NCBI RefSeq assembly: GCF_014705705.1
Contig: NZ_JACXLD010000001.1
Span: forward strand, 186,001 to 250,000
Source: Spongiibacter pelagi
GTDB lineage: Bacteria > Pseudomonadota > Gammaproteobacteria > Pseudomonadales > Spongiibacteraceae
Direction of reading: 5' to 3'
Length of the DNA: 64,000 bases
Shown: positions 47,097-61,374 of the stretch, one piece after another
Layout: each line of letters begins with the position of its first letter
Numbering within the stretch: the first letter of the stretch is position 1
The notes under the pieces: generated by a model
Seen by the model: only the letters and a program-made list of their open reading frames with translations
Told to the model about the DNA's origin: nothing
Database searches by the model: none
Position numbers and translations under genes: made by a program

Positions 47097-49865
47097 TTAA
47101 AAACCCAAGCTTGGGTACAAAGGGCTATTGCCATCCCAAATTTCCGGAGGTTGGCAATAGGGTAGTGGGGTTTCACCCGGCATAATCCACACCGGCGCAG
47201 CAAATGCGATGGGGCGGGCGCCATCGTAAACCCGAACAAAGGCGTAATACTTTACGGCTTTCACCGGCAAATTTCCAAGCAAGGTATTACCCGTCGATTC
47301 CAACAAAACTTCATTACCCGCGCCCACCAACTGAATACGCATGGCGCCTTCCAGCGCCCGATTTGGATTCACGCTAACACGAACGGGCAAGGAATCGCCT
47401 TGTGGACGACGCAAGCGTGCACCCATTGGCTCGCCATCAACAACGTATTCCAACTTCACGTGATTATATTCTTGTGCGACCGCATAGGTACGCCGCGCCA
47501 ACATGGCTTCGCGTAAATCATCGAGCGCGACAGATCGAGCGACAAAAACCGTTTTGGGCAGGGAGCCACCACCCCAATCGGTGCCGTGATGGTCCTCGCT
47601 GCCAATCGGTGATAAGTGCCAACCCTTGTCTAGCGCATAGGCAAACCAACTGCCATTCGGGCCACCGCTATCGTATTCGCTGCCCTTGCCAAATACTTCG
47701 AGACCGACAACGCGATAATCCGCGCTATCAATATATCTGAAGTCGTTAAAGGTATAGGCTGGGTCGCCGAGGCCAAGATTTTGCAAAACGCCTTCAACAG
47801 CATCTTCCCGTCCGGGGTGATTGAACGACAACAAACCATCCGAACCGCCACCCAGCATGGCGGGCTGGGTAAACCACTCCCAGAACAAGGCCATGCTTAC
47901 CGCATAACCGGGGCCGGTTTTGGCATTCACAAAATTGCGGGAGAAAAAGATATTGGCGTGACCAAAGCGATCCGAGGTCCATTCAAACCCGCGAATGCCC
48001 GTAAAACTGTTGGGCACAGTGGCACCCTCAGCCTGCTCTAAAGTGGAAACCCACTTGGTAAAGGCTTCCGTTTCGTAGCCCTCGCCAATAAGCAGATAAC
48101 AGTAAAGCAATTGCTCAGGCGGGCATTCTCCATCGCCAACAGTTAACGGAATATTCAATGTGTCTGAATGGTCGGTCACGCCGACAAAATCAAATTCCCG
48201 CTCTTTAACCTGTTCATACACATCTTCTGGCCGCGTTAACAGGGTGCCATCGGAGTAGGCAGTATGCTCATGGAGCGAGCCGCGATAGTGCTCAAAAGTA
48301 CTGCTATCAAAGGCTGGCGTGCAGTGATCCGCCGGCTCTTCCGGGCCGATTTGCTCCAACAAATAGCTTGGATCTGCCAGCGCAGACAGTACCGAAACAC
48401 AATTCTCCCCAGGCGAGGTCAAGCAATCCACAATACTGTCACCGAGCAGATCGCCCAGTAGACAGTCGCTACTGAGCGGCGAGGTCGCGCAACTTTCGTA
48501 ATAACTGGTATCAAATAAACTGGAGAGCGGATACAAGGGGCAGCCTTTTTGCAGCGGCTCGGTAACGCACACTTCTGGGCTGGGGTTTAAAACTTCTCTT
48601 GGTACGGCGCGAACAATAACGCTCCGATTATCCTGTGCGGCACCATCATCCAAAACCAATTCAAACTCGAAATCGGTTGCCTCCGTCACTTGCGGAATCA
48701 CCACGCCAGCATCCGCCGTATTGGCGTTTTGTATCCCTGCGGCAGGGGCACCATTGTCGCGCTGTTGCCATAAATATGTCAGCGTGTCGCCGTCGGCATC
48801 CGTGCCCTGCGCGGAAAATGCGACTGACTCGGCATCATAAACCACACCGGGATCAGCGCTCACGCTGAGAATTTCCGGTTCGCTGTTCACCGAGGGCTGA
48901 ACCGTTACCGTCAACTGATCTCGCGCCTCGGCACCTTGATCATCTACAACCTTAATTTCTACGATCAGGTTTTGCACCTGTGCCACATTCGGCGCTTTGA
49001 AATTGGCGGTGGCTGTGTCTGCGTTATTAATCAATACATCAGAAAATGGCGGTAATACTCGCCACTGATAAGACACAATGCTGCCATCAGCATCGCTGGC
49101 CAGTGCACTTAGCTCAACCACCCGGCGGCTCAAAACTTGTTTATCGCTACCCGCTGTCACGGCGGGCAATTGGTTCGCTAGGGTATTAAGGATGGTCACG
49201 CTAACCGTGTCACTTGCCACAAAGCCGCCGCTGTCCTCAGCGCTAACCGTAAACACCAACTCTGTCGGCGCCTCGACTTGAGGCAATTTCAAACTTAAGC
49301 CATTTTGGTCCGCCGCCCCATCAATCGCCGGAATACCAGAAACTTGCTCCCATTTAAGTTTGCGAATGGTACGACCCGCTTTGGCGCTGGTAGTGGCATA
49401 AAGTTGCTGCTGGCTGTTCTCAGGCCAACTGCGATCTTCCCCAGCATCAACAAGAGGAATTGATGTTGGAAAATCTGCGGGTAAAACGCTAATTCGCCGG
49501 CGTGCATCACCTAAATTTTCGCCACTGGTAGCGTCTGCAGAAAGATTCACAATTGCCGTTTCCGCCTGACTAACAGGTGGAGCGGTATAACTCAGGCGAT
49601 TGCCACTGATCTCAATGTCCAGCAGTTGCAAATAATCCGGCGAAATTTCCCAAGTCCAAATTACCGAGCCATCCGTTGGCGCCGGGTAGCCGCGCAAACT
49701 CTGGCGCGAACCACTGGCCACCTCAAACTCACCCAGCATTCGAATACCCGTTTCTCGATCATCGGGCAGCTCGGTTTCAGAAACGCTGCTATCACCAGAA
49801 CCACCACAGGCGGAAAGCAATAAAGGAAGACACAGAAAAACTGAGTGCAAGATACGGGAGGACAC
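47097..49865 (-). CDS. large lipoprotein: Ig/PKD-like repeats plus PHP (DUF3604-like) phosphoesterase domain
   Basis: A 922-residue predicted outer-surface or periplasmic lipoprotein. A GTG at 49865 with GGAG 6 bases upstream is preferred over TTG 49886; the signal ends LLLSAC-GGSGDS. About residues 50-430 look like tandem Ig/PKD-like beta domains (ALASDADGSIVSYQWRVLPP; AQGTDADGDTLTYLWQQRD). A Cys-rich linker follows (about 430-515). The C-terminal about 400 residues form a PHP-type metal-dependent domain: YRGSLHEHTAYSDGTLL, FVGVTDHSDTLN, GFEWTSDRFGHANIFF, LLSFNHPGRED and SPIGSEDHHGTDWG. The likely activity is phosphoester or related hydrolysis; the substrate is unknown. Convergent with the methyltransferase gene. 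Confidence 0.82.
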   Translation of the reverse strand: MSSRILHSVFLCLPLLLSACGGSGDSSVSETELPDDRETGIRMLGEFEVASGSRQSLRGYPAPTDGSVIWTWEISPDYLQLLDIEISGNRLSYTAPPVSQAETAIVNLSADATSGENLGDARRRISVLPADFPTSIPLVDAGEDRSWPENSQQQLYATTSAKAGRTIRKLKWEQVSGIPAIDGAADQNGLSLKLPQVEAPTELVFTVSAEDSGGFVASDTVSVTILNTLANQLPAVTAGSDKQVLSRRVVELSALASDADGSIVSYQWRVLPPFSDVLINNADTATANFKAPNVAQVQNLIVEIKVVDDQGAEARDQLTVTVQPSVNSEPEILSVSADPGVVYDAESVAFSAQGTDADGDTLTYLWQQRDNGAPAAGIQNANTADAGVVIPQVTEATDFEFELVLDDGAAQDNRSVIVRAVPREVLNPSPEVCVTEPLQKGCPLYPLSSLFDTSYYESCATSPLSSDCLLGDLLGDSIVDCLTSPGENCVSVLSALADPSYLLEQIGPEEPADHCTPAFDSSTFEHYRGSLHEHTAYSDGTLLTRPEDVYEQVKEREFDFVGVTDHSDTLNIPLTVGDGECPPEQLLYCYLLIGEGYETEAFTKWVSTLEQAEGATVPNSFTGIRGFEWTSDRFGHANIFFSRNFVNAKTGPGYAVSMALFWEWFTQPAMLGGGSDGLLSFNHPGREDAVEGVLQNLGLGDPAYTFNDFRYIDSADYRVVGLEVFGKGSEYDSGGPNGSWFAYALDKGWHLSPIGSEDHHGTDWGGGSLPKTVFVARSVALDDLREAMLARRTYAVAQEYNHVKLEYVVDGEPMGARLRRPQGDSLPVRVSVNPNRALEGAMRIQLVGAGNEVLLESTGNTLLGNLPVKAVKYYAFVRVYDGARPIAFAAPVWIMPGETPLPYCQPPEIWDGNSPLYPSLGF

Positions 49866-49925
49866 GGACAACTCCGGAAGCGGCAAATTCGGAAAGACCG
49901 TGTATTCTAGAGAGCAAAGATGACA

Positions 49926-49980
49926 GGCTTATTAAGGGGTATGATAAGCCCGTGTTTCTTAAGCCAATGTTTCTTAAGCC
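49926..49980. repeat. small hairpin and 13-bp tandem repeat downstream of djlA
   Basis: GGCTTAT/ATAAGCC (49926-49932 with 49944-49950) is followed by two copies of TGTTTCTTAAGCC (49953-49965 and 49968-49980). They lie between the PHP lipoprotein start and the djlA stop. Neither has a T tract to make a clear terminator; function unknown. Confidence 0.45.
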
Positions 49981-50030
49981 TTAGCTTCTGTTGGTTTTTT
50001 ATACTATTTTATAAGCTTCAATACGCGCGG

Positions 50031-50822
50031 CTATTTAGCTTTTCGGTGTTTTTGTATCAGGTCGTAAGCCGCCTGAATTTCCTGTGCCTTCTCGGTGGCG
50101 ATTTTAATCATATCCTCGGGCACACCCTTGGCGATCAGCTTATCTGGGTGATGCTGACTCATTAATTTGCGATAGGCTTTTTTCAGCTCGGGGGCGCTAA
50201 TTGACTCGCTAACACCCAATGCTTGATAAGCCTCTTGGAGAGCATTTCGGCATGGTGCGCGCTGGCCGCCACTACCCTGACCATGAAAGTGCTGCTGGGC
50301 CGTCGCCATCTGCAATAAGCGTTGAAAGTCGCGCTCCGGCACACCTAAATAATGCGCAACTTTACCAAGAATGTCTGTTTCTGCAGGGTCTAGCTTGCCA
50401 TCCGCAAGGGAGATACTGAGCAGGGCTTCCAACAGCATTTGCCGCATCAGCACCTGACGGCCACAGCGCTGTAAAAAACGCGACATCTCTGGCTCTAACG
50501 TAAAATCGGCGGCGCTGCCTTCTTTAAATAGGTTTATCGCTTGCTGGCGGCGCTCGTTTTGCAGCCCCAACTTGGCAATGATCGCTTCCGCTTGGGCGAC
50601 TTCATCTTCACAAACTCGACCATCGGCCTTGGCAATATGCCCCATAACCCGGAAACAAGTTTCAAAAAACTGGGTCTGCAGCTCGGCTCTGGCGCCAGCG
50701 TAATCGAAACCCATCGCTTGCCCCAAGCCGCGATCAAAAAAATGTCCCGCCGCTAATCCCAGTAGTGCGAAGAGGGGGCCGCCCACTAAAAAACCCAACA
50801 CCGCACCAATTAGCTTGCCCAT
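50031..50822 (-). CDS. djlA: membrane-anchored DnaJ-like co-chaperone DjlA
   Basis: Co-chaperone of DnaK attached to the inner membrane (263 residues). An N-terminal membrane segment (LIGAVLGFLVGGPLFALLGL) is followed by a TerB-like helical domain (about 50-180) and a C-terminal J domain with the essential HPD in KKAYRKLMSQHHPDKLIAKG. Domain order and length match DjlA. ATG start. Divergent from glyQ. Confidence 0.95.
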   Translation of the reverse strand: MGKLIGAVLGFLVGGPLFALLGLAAGHFFDRGLGQAMGFDYAGARAELQTQFFETCFRVMGHIAKADGRVCEDEVAQAEAIIAKLGLQNERRQQAINLFKEGSAADFTLEPEMSRFLQRCGRQVLMRQMLLEALLSISLADGKLDPAETDILGKVAHYLGVPERDFQRLLQMATAQQHFHGQGSGGQRAPCRNALQEAYQALGVSESISAPELKKAYRKLMSQHHPDKLIAKGVPEDMIKIATEKAQEIQAAYDLIQKHRKAK

Positions 50823-50975
50823 GACTTCTCCCGGTTAAACACGTAGCGGGCCAGATCATAACAGTGGAACATGACAGCAACCACCCACACAGGCGAGGTG
50901 GGCATACCTACCGGCGGCACAAGCCTGTATAATTCGCTATTTTTTGCCAAATCAGATTTGACGGGAACACAGCGC

Positions 50976-51932
50976 ATGGCTACCGCCACACCAACCGCCG
51001 ATGTCAGCACTTTTCAAGGGCTGATTCTGGCACTGCAACAGTACTGGGCCCAACAGGGCTGCGTCATTCTTCAGCCCCTTGATATGGAAGTGGGCGCGGG
51101 CACCTTTCATCCCGCAACCTTTTTGCGCGCCATTGGCCCGGAAAACTGGAATGCCGCCTATGTTCAGCCCTGCCGCCGCCCCACCGATGGCCGCTACGGC
51201 GAAAACCCCAACCGCTTGCAGCACTACTATCAATTTCAGGTAGTAATGAAACCGTCGCCCTTGAATATCCAAGAGCTGTATTTAGATTCCCTGCGCATGT
51301 TGGGCATTGACCCCACGGTTCACGATATTCGCTTTGTGGAAGACAACTGGGAATCACCAACGCTGGGCGCTTGGGGTTTGGGCTGGGAAGTATGGCTCAA
51401 CGGTATGGAGGTCACCCAGTTTACTTACTTCCAGCAAGTGGGCGGACTGGAGTGTTATCCGGTAACCGGCGAGATCACCTACGGTCTTGAGCGTATCGCC
51501 ATGTACCTGCAGGGTGTGGACAGCATTTACGATTTGGTTTGGACCGAAGGCCCACAGGGCACGGTGACCTATGGCGATGTGTTCCATCAGAACGAAGTGG
51601 AAATGTCCCATTTTAATTTTGAAGAAGCCAATGTTGATCAACTGTTTGGCTACTTTGATCACTGTGAGTCGGAAAGCCAGCGCTTGATTGAAAAAGGCCT
51701 GCCATTACCCGCTTACGAAATGGTGATGAAAGCCTCTCACTCTTTTAACTTGCTGGATGCACGTCACGCAATTTCTGTGACCGAGCGTCAGCGTTTTATT
51801 TTGCGAGTACGAACCTTAGCCCGCGCTGTCGCCCAAGCTTATTTTGATGCCCGCGCAAAACTGGGCTTCCCCCTAGCGGAGCAACGCCTTCGCGACGAGG
51901 TTTTGGCCAGCATTGAGGAGGGCGCCAAATGA
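50976..51932 (+). CDS. glyQ: glycyl-tRNA synthetase alpha subunit
   Basis: Catalytic class II core of the tetrameric glycyl-tRNA synthetase (318 residues from ATG 50976). Conserved regions are [60 protein letters not shown] and [14 protein letters not shown] longer frame from 50871 adds 35 residues absent from the family. It overlaps glyS by 4 bp. Confidence 0.96.
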   Translation: MATATPTADVSTFQGLILALQQYWAQQGCVILQPLDMEVGAGTFHPATFLRAIGPENWNAAYVQPCRRPTDGRYGENPNRLQHYYQFQVVMKPSPLNIQELYLDSLRMLGIDPTVHDIRFVEDNWESPTLGAWGLGWEVWLNGMEVTQFTYFQQVGGLECYPVTGEITYGLERIAMYLQGVDSIYDLVWTEGPQGTVTYGDVFHQNEVEMSHFNFEEANVDQLFGYFDHCESESQRLIEKGLPLPAYEMVMKASHSFNLLDARHAISVTERQRFILRVRTLARAVAQAYFDARAKLGFPLAEQRLRDEVLASIEEGAK

Positions 51933-54019
51933 GCCGTCGCGATCTATTAATTGAAATTGGCACCGAAGAACTGCCACCAAAATCACTGGCTACCCTAAGT
52001 CAAGCATTCACTGACTTTATTGCTAATGCTTTGACCGAGCAGCAATTGGAAAATGAAGGCGTGCAAAGTTTTGCCAGTCCACGTCGCCTGGCGGTTCTGT
52101 TTAAACAACTGCAAGAACAAGCGCCCGAAAAAACCGTTGAGCAATGGGGGCCACCACTCAAGGTCGCATTAGATGCTGAGGGCAATCCCAGCAAAGCGGG
52201 TTTAGCTTTTGCAGAGAAAAACGGCATCAACCCGACCGAACTGAAAAACTTTAGCCGCAACGATGGCAAACAAGACAAATTATTTATCAGCAAAACCGAA
52301 GCGGGCGCAGAAACCAAATCGCAGCTTGTTTCAATTGTTAGTGGCGCACTTGCCGCACTGCCAATTGCCAAGCGTATGCGCTGGGGTGCCAGCCGCGAGC
52401 AGTTTGTACGCCCTGTTCACTGGGCAAGTATTATCTTTGGCGAAGAAGCTCTGCAAGGTGAAATAATGGGCCTTGCTCTTGGCAACACAACCCGCGGCCA
52501 CCGCTTCCATAGCAGTGGCGAAATTGCGCTATCAAATGCCGCCGATTATGAATCCCTGCTAAAAGAGCAGGGCCGTGTTATTGCTTGTTTTAACACGCGC
52601 CGCGAGATGATTCGCCAACAAGTGATCGAACAAGGTAGCAAACTGGGCGGCACTGCCGTTATCGATGAAGACCTGTTAAACGAGGTTACGGCTCTGGTTG
52701 AGTGGCCTGTTGCTTTGTCTGGCCGTTTTGAAGAGCGCTTCTTGAAAGTCCCGGCGGAAGCCCTCGTTTCCTCCATGAAGGAACACCAAAAGTACTTTCA
52801 TGTAGTCGACGCTAACGGATCGCTCATGCCGCACTTTATTACCGTGTCGAATATTGAGAGCAGCGACCCGCAACGGATTGTTGATGGCAATGAGCGCGTT
52901 ATTCGCCCGCGTTTGAGCGATGCCGCCTTCTTCTTTGAAGTGGATTGTAAAACCACTCTGGAAGCCCGCCGCGAAAAACTTAAAACCGTGGTCTTCCAAG
53001 ACAAGCTGGGCACTATTTACAACAAAACCGAACGCCTCGAAAAACTAGCCGCCTATCTCGCTGACAAGCTGGGCGTAGAAGCGGAGCAGCCAGTTCGCGC
53101 CGCCGCGCTGTGCAAGAGCGATCTCGTTAGTGAAATGGTGTTCGAGTTCGACGATATGCAAGGTATTGCCGGGCAGTATTACGCCCGCAATGATGGCGAA
53201 ACCGAAGACGTTGCTCAGGCCATGCACGAGCAATATCTACCGGCATTTGCTGGGGATAAACTACCTGAAACCATGAGCGGCACCATTGTTGCGCTTGCCG
53301 ATCGCCTCGATACCATCAGCGGCATTTTCGGTATTGGTCAGATTCCTACTGGATCAAAAGACCCCTTTGCTTTGCGTCGCGCCTCTTTAGGTGTGCTTCG
53401 GATTATTATCGAAAAAGATCTGCCACTGGATTTGAAAGAGCTTATCGAGACTGCTCTGCAACAACATCCAGGAATTTCTTCGAGCGTGGAATTACTCGAC
53501 ACCACCACTAACTACATTCTCGATCGCCTACAGGCTTGGTATGAGGATCAGGGGATCAGTGTAGAAATGTTCCGTGCGGTTTCTGCGCGCGGCATTACCG
53601 CACCCAGCGATTTTCACCGCCGTATTCTCGCTGTACAGAGCTTTAGCCAACTCGCCGAAGCTCAACCGCTCGCTGCCGCCAATAAGCGGGTTGGCAATAT
53701 TCTTGAAAAATCTGATGCGGCTGATATCAGCGGCGAAATCGACAGCAAGTTGCTTGAGGCTGGTGCCGAACAGCAATTAGCCGATGCTATTTCTGCCAGC
53801 ACCCAAGATATTGCACCGCTGCTTGAGGCCGGTGATTACCAGCAAGTGCTAACTCAGCTTTCGGTATTAAAAGAGCCTGTTGATCAATTTTTTGATCAGG
53901 TGATGGTAAACGCGGAAGATCCTGCGCTGCGCCAAAACCGTTTGCGCCTGCTAACCGCATTGCGCACCTTGTTCTTGGAAGTGGCGGATATTTCTCAACT
54001 GGTTCCGGCTAAAGATTAA
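51929..54019 (+). CDS. glyS: glycyl-tRNA synthetase beta subunit
   Basis: tRNA-binding subunit of glycyl-tRNA synthetase (696 residues, normal length). The start [15 protein letters not shown] and the middle [24 protein letters not shown] and [16 protein letters not shown] are typical; an HD-like region and a C-terminal anticodon-binding helical domain follow. Overlaps glyQ by 4 bp (ATGA). plsC follows 28 bp later. Confidence 0.97.
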   Translation: MSRRDLLIEIGTEELPPKSLATLSQAFTDFIANALTEQQLENEGVQSFASPRRLAVLFKQLQEQAPEKTVEQWGPPLKVALDAEGNPSKAGLAFAEKNGINPTELKNFSRNDGKQDKLFISKTEAGAETKSQLVSIVSGALAALPIAKRMRWGASREQFVRPVHWASIIFGEEALQGEIMGLALGNTTRGHRFHSSGEIALSNAADYESLLKEQGRVIACFNTRREMIRQQVIEQGSKLGGTAVIDEDLLNEVTALVEWPVALSGRFEERFLKVPAEALVSSMKEHQKYFHVVDANGSLMPHFITVSNIESSDPQRIVDGNERVIRPRLSDAAFFFEVDCKTTLEARREKLKTVVFQDKLGTIYNKTERLEKLAAYLADKLGVEAEQPVRAAALCKSDLVSEMVFEFDDMQGIAGQYYARNDGETEDVAQAMHEQYLPAFAGDKLPETMSGTIVALADRLDTISGIFGIGQIPTGSKDPFALRRASLGVLRIIIEKDLPLDLKELIETALQQHPGISSSVELLDTTTNYILDRLQAWYEDQGISVEMFRAVSARGITAPSDFHRRILAVQSFSQLAEAQPLAAANKRVGNILEKSDAADISGEIDSKLLEAGAEQQLADAISASTQDIAPLLEAGDYQQVLTQLSVLKEPVDQFFDQVMVNAEDPALRQNRLRLLTALRTLFLEVADISQLVPAKD

Positions 54020-54047
54020 TTCCGCAAAACAACGGCGAGCGTTAAAG

Positions 54048-54767
54048 ATGAAAAAATCGTGGTATGCATGTAGGTCACATCTATTTTTGTTTGGCCAAGT
54101 GCTTATCACTTTTTTCTTCAGTGTGACCGGTATTTTATTATCGCCGCTGCTTGGGCAGTACAATACCGGTCGCTATTTTGTGATTGGAAACTTTCTGATT
54201 ATGAAATGGCTGCGCCTCTGCTGTGGTGTAAAGCTTGTTGTTGAAGGACAACTACCAACGCCAAACCATCCCTACGTCGTCATCGTAAATCACCAAAGCC
54301 AGTGGGAAACTTTTTTTCTACAGTGGTTTCTGTATCCCGTCGCCACCGTGTTAAAGAAGGAGCTGCTTTCAATTCCATTTTTTGGCCACGCACTTAAAAC
54401 CATGCAAGCGATTGGCATTGATCGCAGCAAACCCCGCGAAGCGATTAAGCAAACCTTGGAGCAGGGCATTGACCGCCTTGATAAGGGCTACAACCTGCTG
54501 ATTTTCCCTGAAGGCACACGCTCACCACATGGACAGCTTGGCAATTTTGCCCGCGGCGGAGCGAATATTGCGATTCGTGCCGAGAAAGCCATCATCCCTA
54601 TCGCCCACAACGCGGGAAAATGCTGGCCATCAAAAAGCCGGATTATTTATCCCGGCACAGTTACCTTGGTGGTGGGGCAGCCGGTTGCTACGGCTGATCG
54701 TGACCCGAGAGCGATAACCCAAGAAATTCAAGACTGGATCGCGGAGCAGTGCCAACGAATCGGCTAA
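54048..54767 (+). CDS. plsC: 1-acyl-sn-glycerol-3-phosphate acyltransferase
   Basis: Membrane acyltransferase adding the second acyl chain in phosphatidic acid synthesis (239 residues). An N-terminal membrane helix is followed by motif I NHQSQWETF (an HX4E form of the usual HX4D) and motif III FPEGTRSP. The HX4E variant occurs in several proteobacterial members as I recall. Last gene before a bidirectional terminator shared with gyrB. Confidence 0.92.
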   Translation: MKKSWYACRSHLFLFGQVLITFFFSVTGILLSPLLGQYNTGRYFVIGNFLIMKWLRLCCGVKLVVEGQLPTPNHPYVVIVNHQSQWETFFLQWFLYPVATVLKKELLSIPFFGHALKTMQAIGIDRSKPREAIKQTLEQGIDRLDKGYNLLIFPEGTRSPHGQLGNFARGGANIAIRAEKAIIPIAHNAGKCWPSKSRIIYPGTVTLVVGQPVATADRDPRAITQEIQDWIAEQCQRIG

Positions 54768-54770
54768 TAA

Positions 54771-54806
54771 AAAAGCCGAGTGCAAGGCAACTCACACTCG
54801 GCTTTT
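54771..54806. terminator. bidirectional terminator between plsC and gyrB
   Basis: A perfect 12-bp stem AAAAGCCGAGTG/CACTCGGCTTTT with a 12-base loop, with A/T runs at both ends; it serves both convergent genes. Confidence 0.92.
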
Positions 54807-54826
54807 GAGACTTGCTCTGGTCGTTT

Positions 54827-58434
<3,608 letters not shown>

Positions 58435-58466
58435 TCGCGGGAGAGAGAAGAGGGCTTATCGAAATG

Positions 58467-58488
58467 AAAAGGGGGCAGAAAAGCCCCC
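58467..58488 (-). terminator. weak terminator/attenuator between dnaN and recF
   Basis: GGGGGC/GCCCCC (58471-58476 with 58483-58488), loop of 6; on the minus strand it is followed by TTTT then mixed sequence. It lies 11 bp after the dnaN stop and 33 bp before the recF start, so it could reduce recF-gyrB transcription relative to dnaN. Confidence 0.6.
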
Positions 58489-58498
58489 ACAAAATCAA

Positions 58499-59611
58499 TT
58501 AAAGACGCATTGGCATCACAACGTACTGGCAATCACTTTGTTCTGACTCTTCAATAAGGGCAGAACTGTTAGCGTCGGACAGAGAAAATTTAACCGTCTC
58601 GCCATTAAGTGCAGAGAGAACATCCAGCAGATAGCTTACGTTAAAACCAATCTCCAAGCCGTCTCCTTGGTAATCAACCGCTACCGTTTCTTCAGCTTCT
58701 TCCTGCTCCGGGTTGTTGGCAATAATTTGAATATTGCCGCTACTCAGAGTCAGGCGGATACCCCGGTATTTTTCATTGGACAAAATCGCTGTACGCGCAA
58801 AAGCCTCTTTAAGTCCCGCACGAGAACCCAAAACGGTTTTGGTGCTTGAGCGAGGTAGTACCCGCTCATAGTCGGGGAATTTGCCATCAATCAATTTCGA
58901 GGTGAACGTGAAGTCAGGGGTAATCACTTGGATATGGTTATTACCTACCACCACTTCCGCCGTCTCGTCCTCATTCATCAGCAGGCGAGACAATTCAATA
59001 ACGCCTTTACGCGGCAAAATCACCTGAGATTGATTGTCTACTGCAATCACATCACTGCTAAAAGTGGCCATCGCCAAACGGTGACCGTCAGTAGCCACTA
59101 GGCGTAAACGGCCATTGCTCAACTCAATCAACATACCGTTGAGGTAGTAACGAACATCTTGCTGAGCCATAGCAAAGCTGGTGCGTTCAATTAAACGCTT
59201 TAGATCACCCTGTTTGAGGGTAAAACGCTGACCACCCGCACCTTGCTCAACCGCAGGAAAATCACTGGCAGATAGCGTTGAAAGCTGGAAGCGGCTGCGT
59301 CCAGATTTGATCACCAGCTTTTGCTCATCGAGTTGAAAGTTAAGCTCAGCGCCATCTGGCAGCGCCTTACAGATATCAACCAGCTTTTTGGCTGGGACCG
59401 TGATTTCACCTTCTACCGAATCGGCAGACTCACTGACCGGCACACGACCGACAAGCTCAACTTCGAGATCGGTCCCCGTTAATGACAGGGTCTTTCCTTC
59501 AAGCACCAGCTGAACATTTGCAAGAATTGGCAAGGTTTGTCGACGCTCGACCACACCCGCAACTAGGTTCAAGGGTTTGATTAACACATCCCTAGAAATC
59601 GCAAATTTCAT
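58499..59611 (-). CDS. dnaN: DNA polymerase III beta subunit (sliding clamp)
   Basis: Ring-shaped processivity clamp (370 residues). The start MKFAISRDVLIKPLNLVAGV and the C-terminus CQYVVMPMRL with the conserved MPMRL-type end that lines the protein-binding pocket are typical. Three clamp domains of about 120 residues are expected. It lies 73 bp after dnaA on the same strand. Confidence 0.98.
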   Translation of the reverse strand: MKFAISRDVLIKPLNLVAGVVERRQTLPILANVQLVLEGKTLSLTGTDLEVELVGRVPVSESADSVEGEITVPAKKLVDICKALPDGAELNFQLDEQKLVIKSGRSRFQLSTLSASDFPAVEQGAGGQRFTLKQGDLKRLIERTSFAMAQQDVRYYLNGMLIELSNGRLRLVATDGHRLAMATFSSDVIAVDNQSQVILPRKGVIELSRLLMNEDETAEVVVGNNHIQVITPDFTFTSKLIDGKFPDYERVLPRSSTKTVLGSRAGLKEAFARTAILSNEKYRGIRLTLSSGNIQIIANNPEQEEAEETVAVDYQGDGLEIGFNVSYLLDVLSALNGETVKFSLSDANSSALIEESEQSDCQYVVMPMRL

Positions 59612-59684
59612 TCTGACATGATCCTTATTAGTAGCACGTTATAACTTATAAAAAGAGGGAATAACTTAAACTGTAACCATACCA

Positions 59685-61163
59685 TTAGGTGGTCAACAGT
59701 CGAATCAAATTCTGATAATCCTCACGAATATCTGCGTCGCTCTCACGCAATTCTTTAATTTTTCGCGTGGCATGCAACACCGTGGTGTGATCTCTGCCGC
59801 CAAAGCCCTCACCAATCTCAGGCAGGCTGTGATTAGTCAGTTCTTTCGACAAGGCCATCGCGAGCTGTCGAGGCCGAGCCACCGAACGACTGCGGCGCTT
59901 TGACATCAGATCCGAGACCTTAATTTTGTAATATTCCGCTACGGTACGCTGAATATTATCGAGGTTAACCAGCTTATCTTGCAGAGCGAGCAAGTCTTTG
60001 AGGGATTCCTTGATTAGAGGAATATCGATGGGGCGGTTCATAAATCGCGAGCTTGCGATAACCCGCTTCAGCACCCCCTCAAGCTCGCGAACATTAGAAC
60101 GCACACGCTGACCAATAAAGAAGGCGGCGTCTTCTGAGAGTTTTACCTTTTCCAGCTCGGCCTTTTTAAGCAGAATCGCCACCCGAGTTTCCAACTCCGG
60201 CGGCTCAACCGCAACCGTCAAGCCCCAACCAAACCGGGATTTGAGGCGCTCCTCCAGACCTTTAATTTCCTTCGGGTAGCGATCACAGGTCAGAATCATT
60301 TGCTGACCACCTTCAAGCAGGGCATTAAAGGTGTGGAAAAACTCTTCCTGTGAACGTTCTTTATTAGAGAAAAATTGAATATCATCAATCAATAGCGCAT
60401 CAACACTGCGGTAGTAGCGCTTGAACTCATTTATCGCATTAAGTTGTAGCGCCTTAACCATATCAGCCACAAAACGCTCAGAATGCAGATAAACCACCTT
60501 GGCATTAGGGTTTTGTTGCAACAGGGAATTACCCACAGCGTGCATAAGGTGGGTTTTACCCAGACCGACACCACCATAAAGAAATAGTGGGTTATAGGCT
60601 CTACCGGGATTTTCAGCAACCTGACTCGCCGCCGCGCGAGCGAGTTGGTTTGATTTACCCTCAACAAAAGAGTCAAAGGTATAATTGGGTAGCAGCGCAC
60701 TTTGCTGATGGCGAATAGCCCCTTCAACCTCAACCGCACGCTCGTTCACCGGCTTGGCCATATTTTCTGCAACTGGCCGATCCGTAGAGCGCTCAATGAT
60801 GGGTGGAAAACTTGGTGATTCAATAATGGGAGCGGCGGGAGCAATATTATCCGCCGTTGCAACAGCGGTATTTGCTGCGGGTTGATTCAGCGTCGCTTCA
60901 AAGTGGCTTTTGGGCGTGCTGGCAATTTCCAGACGCACTTCGGGTCGCGATACCGGATCTACAGAAATCTCAGAAACGAGCTCTTGGATACGCGCCAGAA
61001 AACGATCACTTACCCAGTCACGAACAAAACGGTTTGGCGCTTCAAGGCAAATCACACCCTCAGCAGCTTGAAGTCGCAGCGGTCTGATCCACGTATTATA
61101 TTGTTGCGAGGGCAGCTCATCCTGTAAGTAGGAAAGGCACTGTGCCCAGGTTGACTCAGACAA
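59685..61163 (-). CDS. dnaA: chromosomal replication initiator DnaA
   Basis: AAA+ initiator protein. Walker A is [16 protein letters not shown], Walker B is [20 protein letters not shown], and domain IV has the box-recognition signature [20 protein letters not shown]. Two TTG codons compete as start, at 61169 and 61163; the second leaves 6 bases after the GGAG and gives [18 protein letters not shown], which matches the N-terminal length of Pseudomonas DnaA. That makes 492 residues. There is no ATG option. A linker of about 70 residues (domain II) is Pro/Ala/Ser-rich. Confidence 0.96.
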   Translation of the reverse strand: MSESTWAQCLSYLQDELPSQQYNTWIRPLRLQAAEGVICLEAPNRFVRDWVSDRFLARIQELVSEISVDPVSRPEVRLEIASTPKSHFEATLNQPAANTAVATADNIAPAAPIIESPSFPPIIERSTDRPVAENMAKPVNERAVEVEGAIRHQQSALLPNYTFDSFVEGKSNQLARAAASQVAENPGRAYNPLFLYGGVGLGKTHLMHAVGNSLLQQNPNAKVVYLHSERFVADMVKALQLNAINEFKRYYRSVDALLIDDIQFFSNKERSQEEFFHTFNALLEGGQQMILTCDRYPKEIKGLEERLKSRFGWGLTVAVEPPELETRVAILLKKAELEKVKLSEDAAFFIGQRVRSNVRELEGVLKRVIASSRFMNRPIDIPLIKESLKDLLALQDKLVNLDNIQRTVAEYYKIKVSDLMSKRRSRSVARPRQLAMALSKELTNHSLPEIGEGFGGRDHTTVLHATRKIKELRESDADIREDYQNLIRLLTT

Positions 61164-61243
61164 GCTCAACTCCGTTTTATAGCGTGATTATTTAGAGGAT
61201 AACATTGGTGCAAGGTGGAGTATTTTACTCTTCGAGTCGAGAG

Positions 61244-61252
61244 TTATCCACA
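61244..61252 (+). promoter_or_regulatory. DnaA box 1 (TTATCCACA)
   Basis: Perfect consensus 9-mer, plus orientation, 81 bp from the dnaA start; it could also mediate dnaA autoregulation. Confidence 0.9.
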
Positions 61253-61260
61253 ATTTTTAT

Positions 61261-61279
61261 ATTCCATTTAAAATGGAAT
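61261..61279. repeat. perfect palindrome in the AT-rich part of oriC
   Basis: ATTCCATTTAAAATGGAAT, 9-bp arms around one base, directly after DnaA box 1. Confidence 0.75.
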
Positions 61280-61293
61280 TTTCTTTTTTATTC

Positions 61294-61311
61294 AATAAGA
61301 TAAATCTTATT
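61294..61311. repeat. second perfect palindrome in the AT-rich part of oriC
   Basis: AATAAGATAAATCTTATT, 8-bp arms around AA, between the first palindrome and DnaA box 2. Confidence 0.75.
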
Positions 61312-61350
61312 CTAGGACTTTCTGTTTGACAAGATGACATTATTATAAGC

Positions 61351-61359
61351 TGTGGATAA
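61351..61359 (-). promoter_or_regulatory. DnaA box 2 (inverse, perfect)
   Basis: TGTGGATAA on plus, the exact inverse of TTATCCACA. Confidence 0.9.
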
Positions 61360-61374
61360 ACCCCCATGAATTGC

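Noticed and set aside
50871-50975. 35-residue N-terminal extension of GlyQ
   Set aside because: Absent from the family, and its sequence looks like leader DNA; the ATG at 50976 fits the family start.
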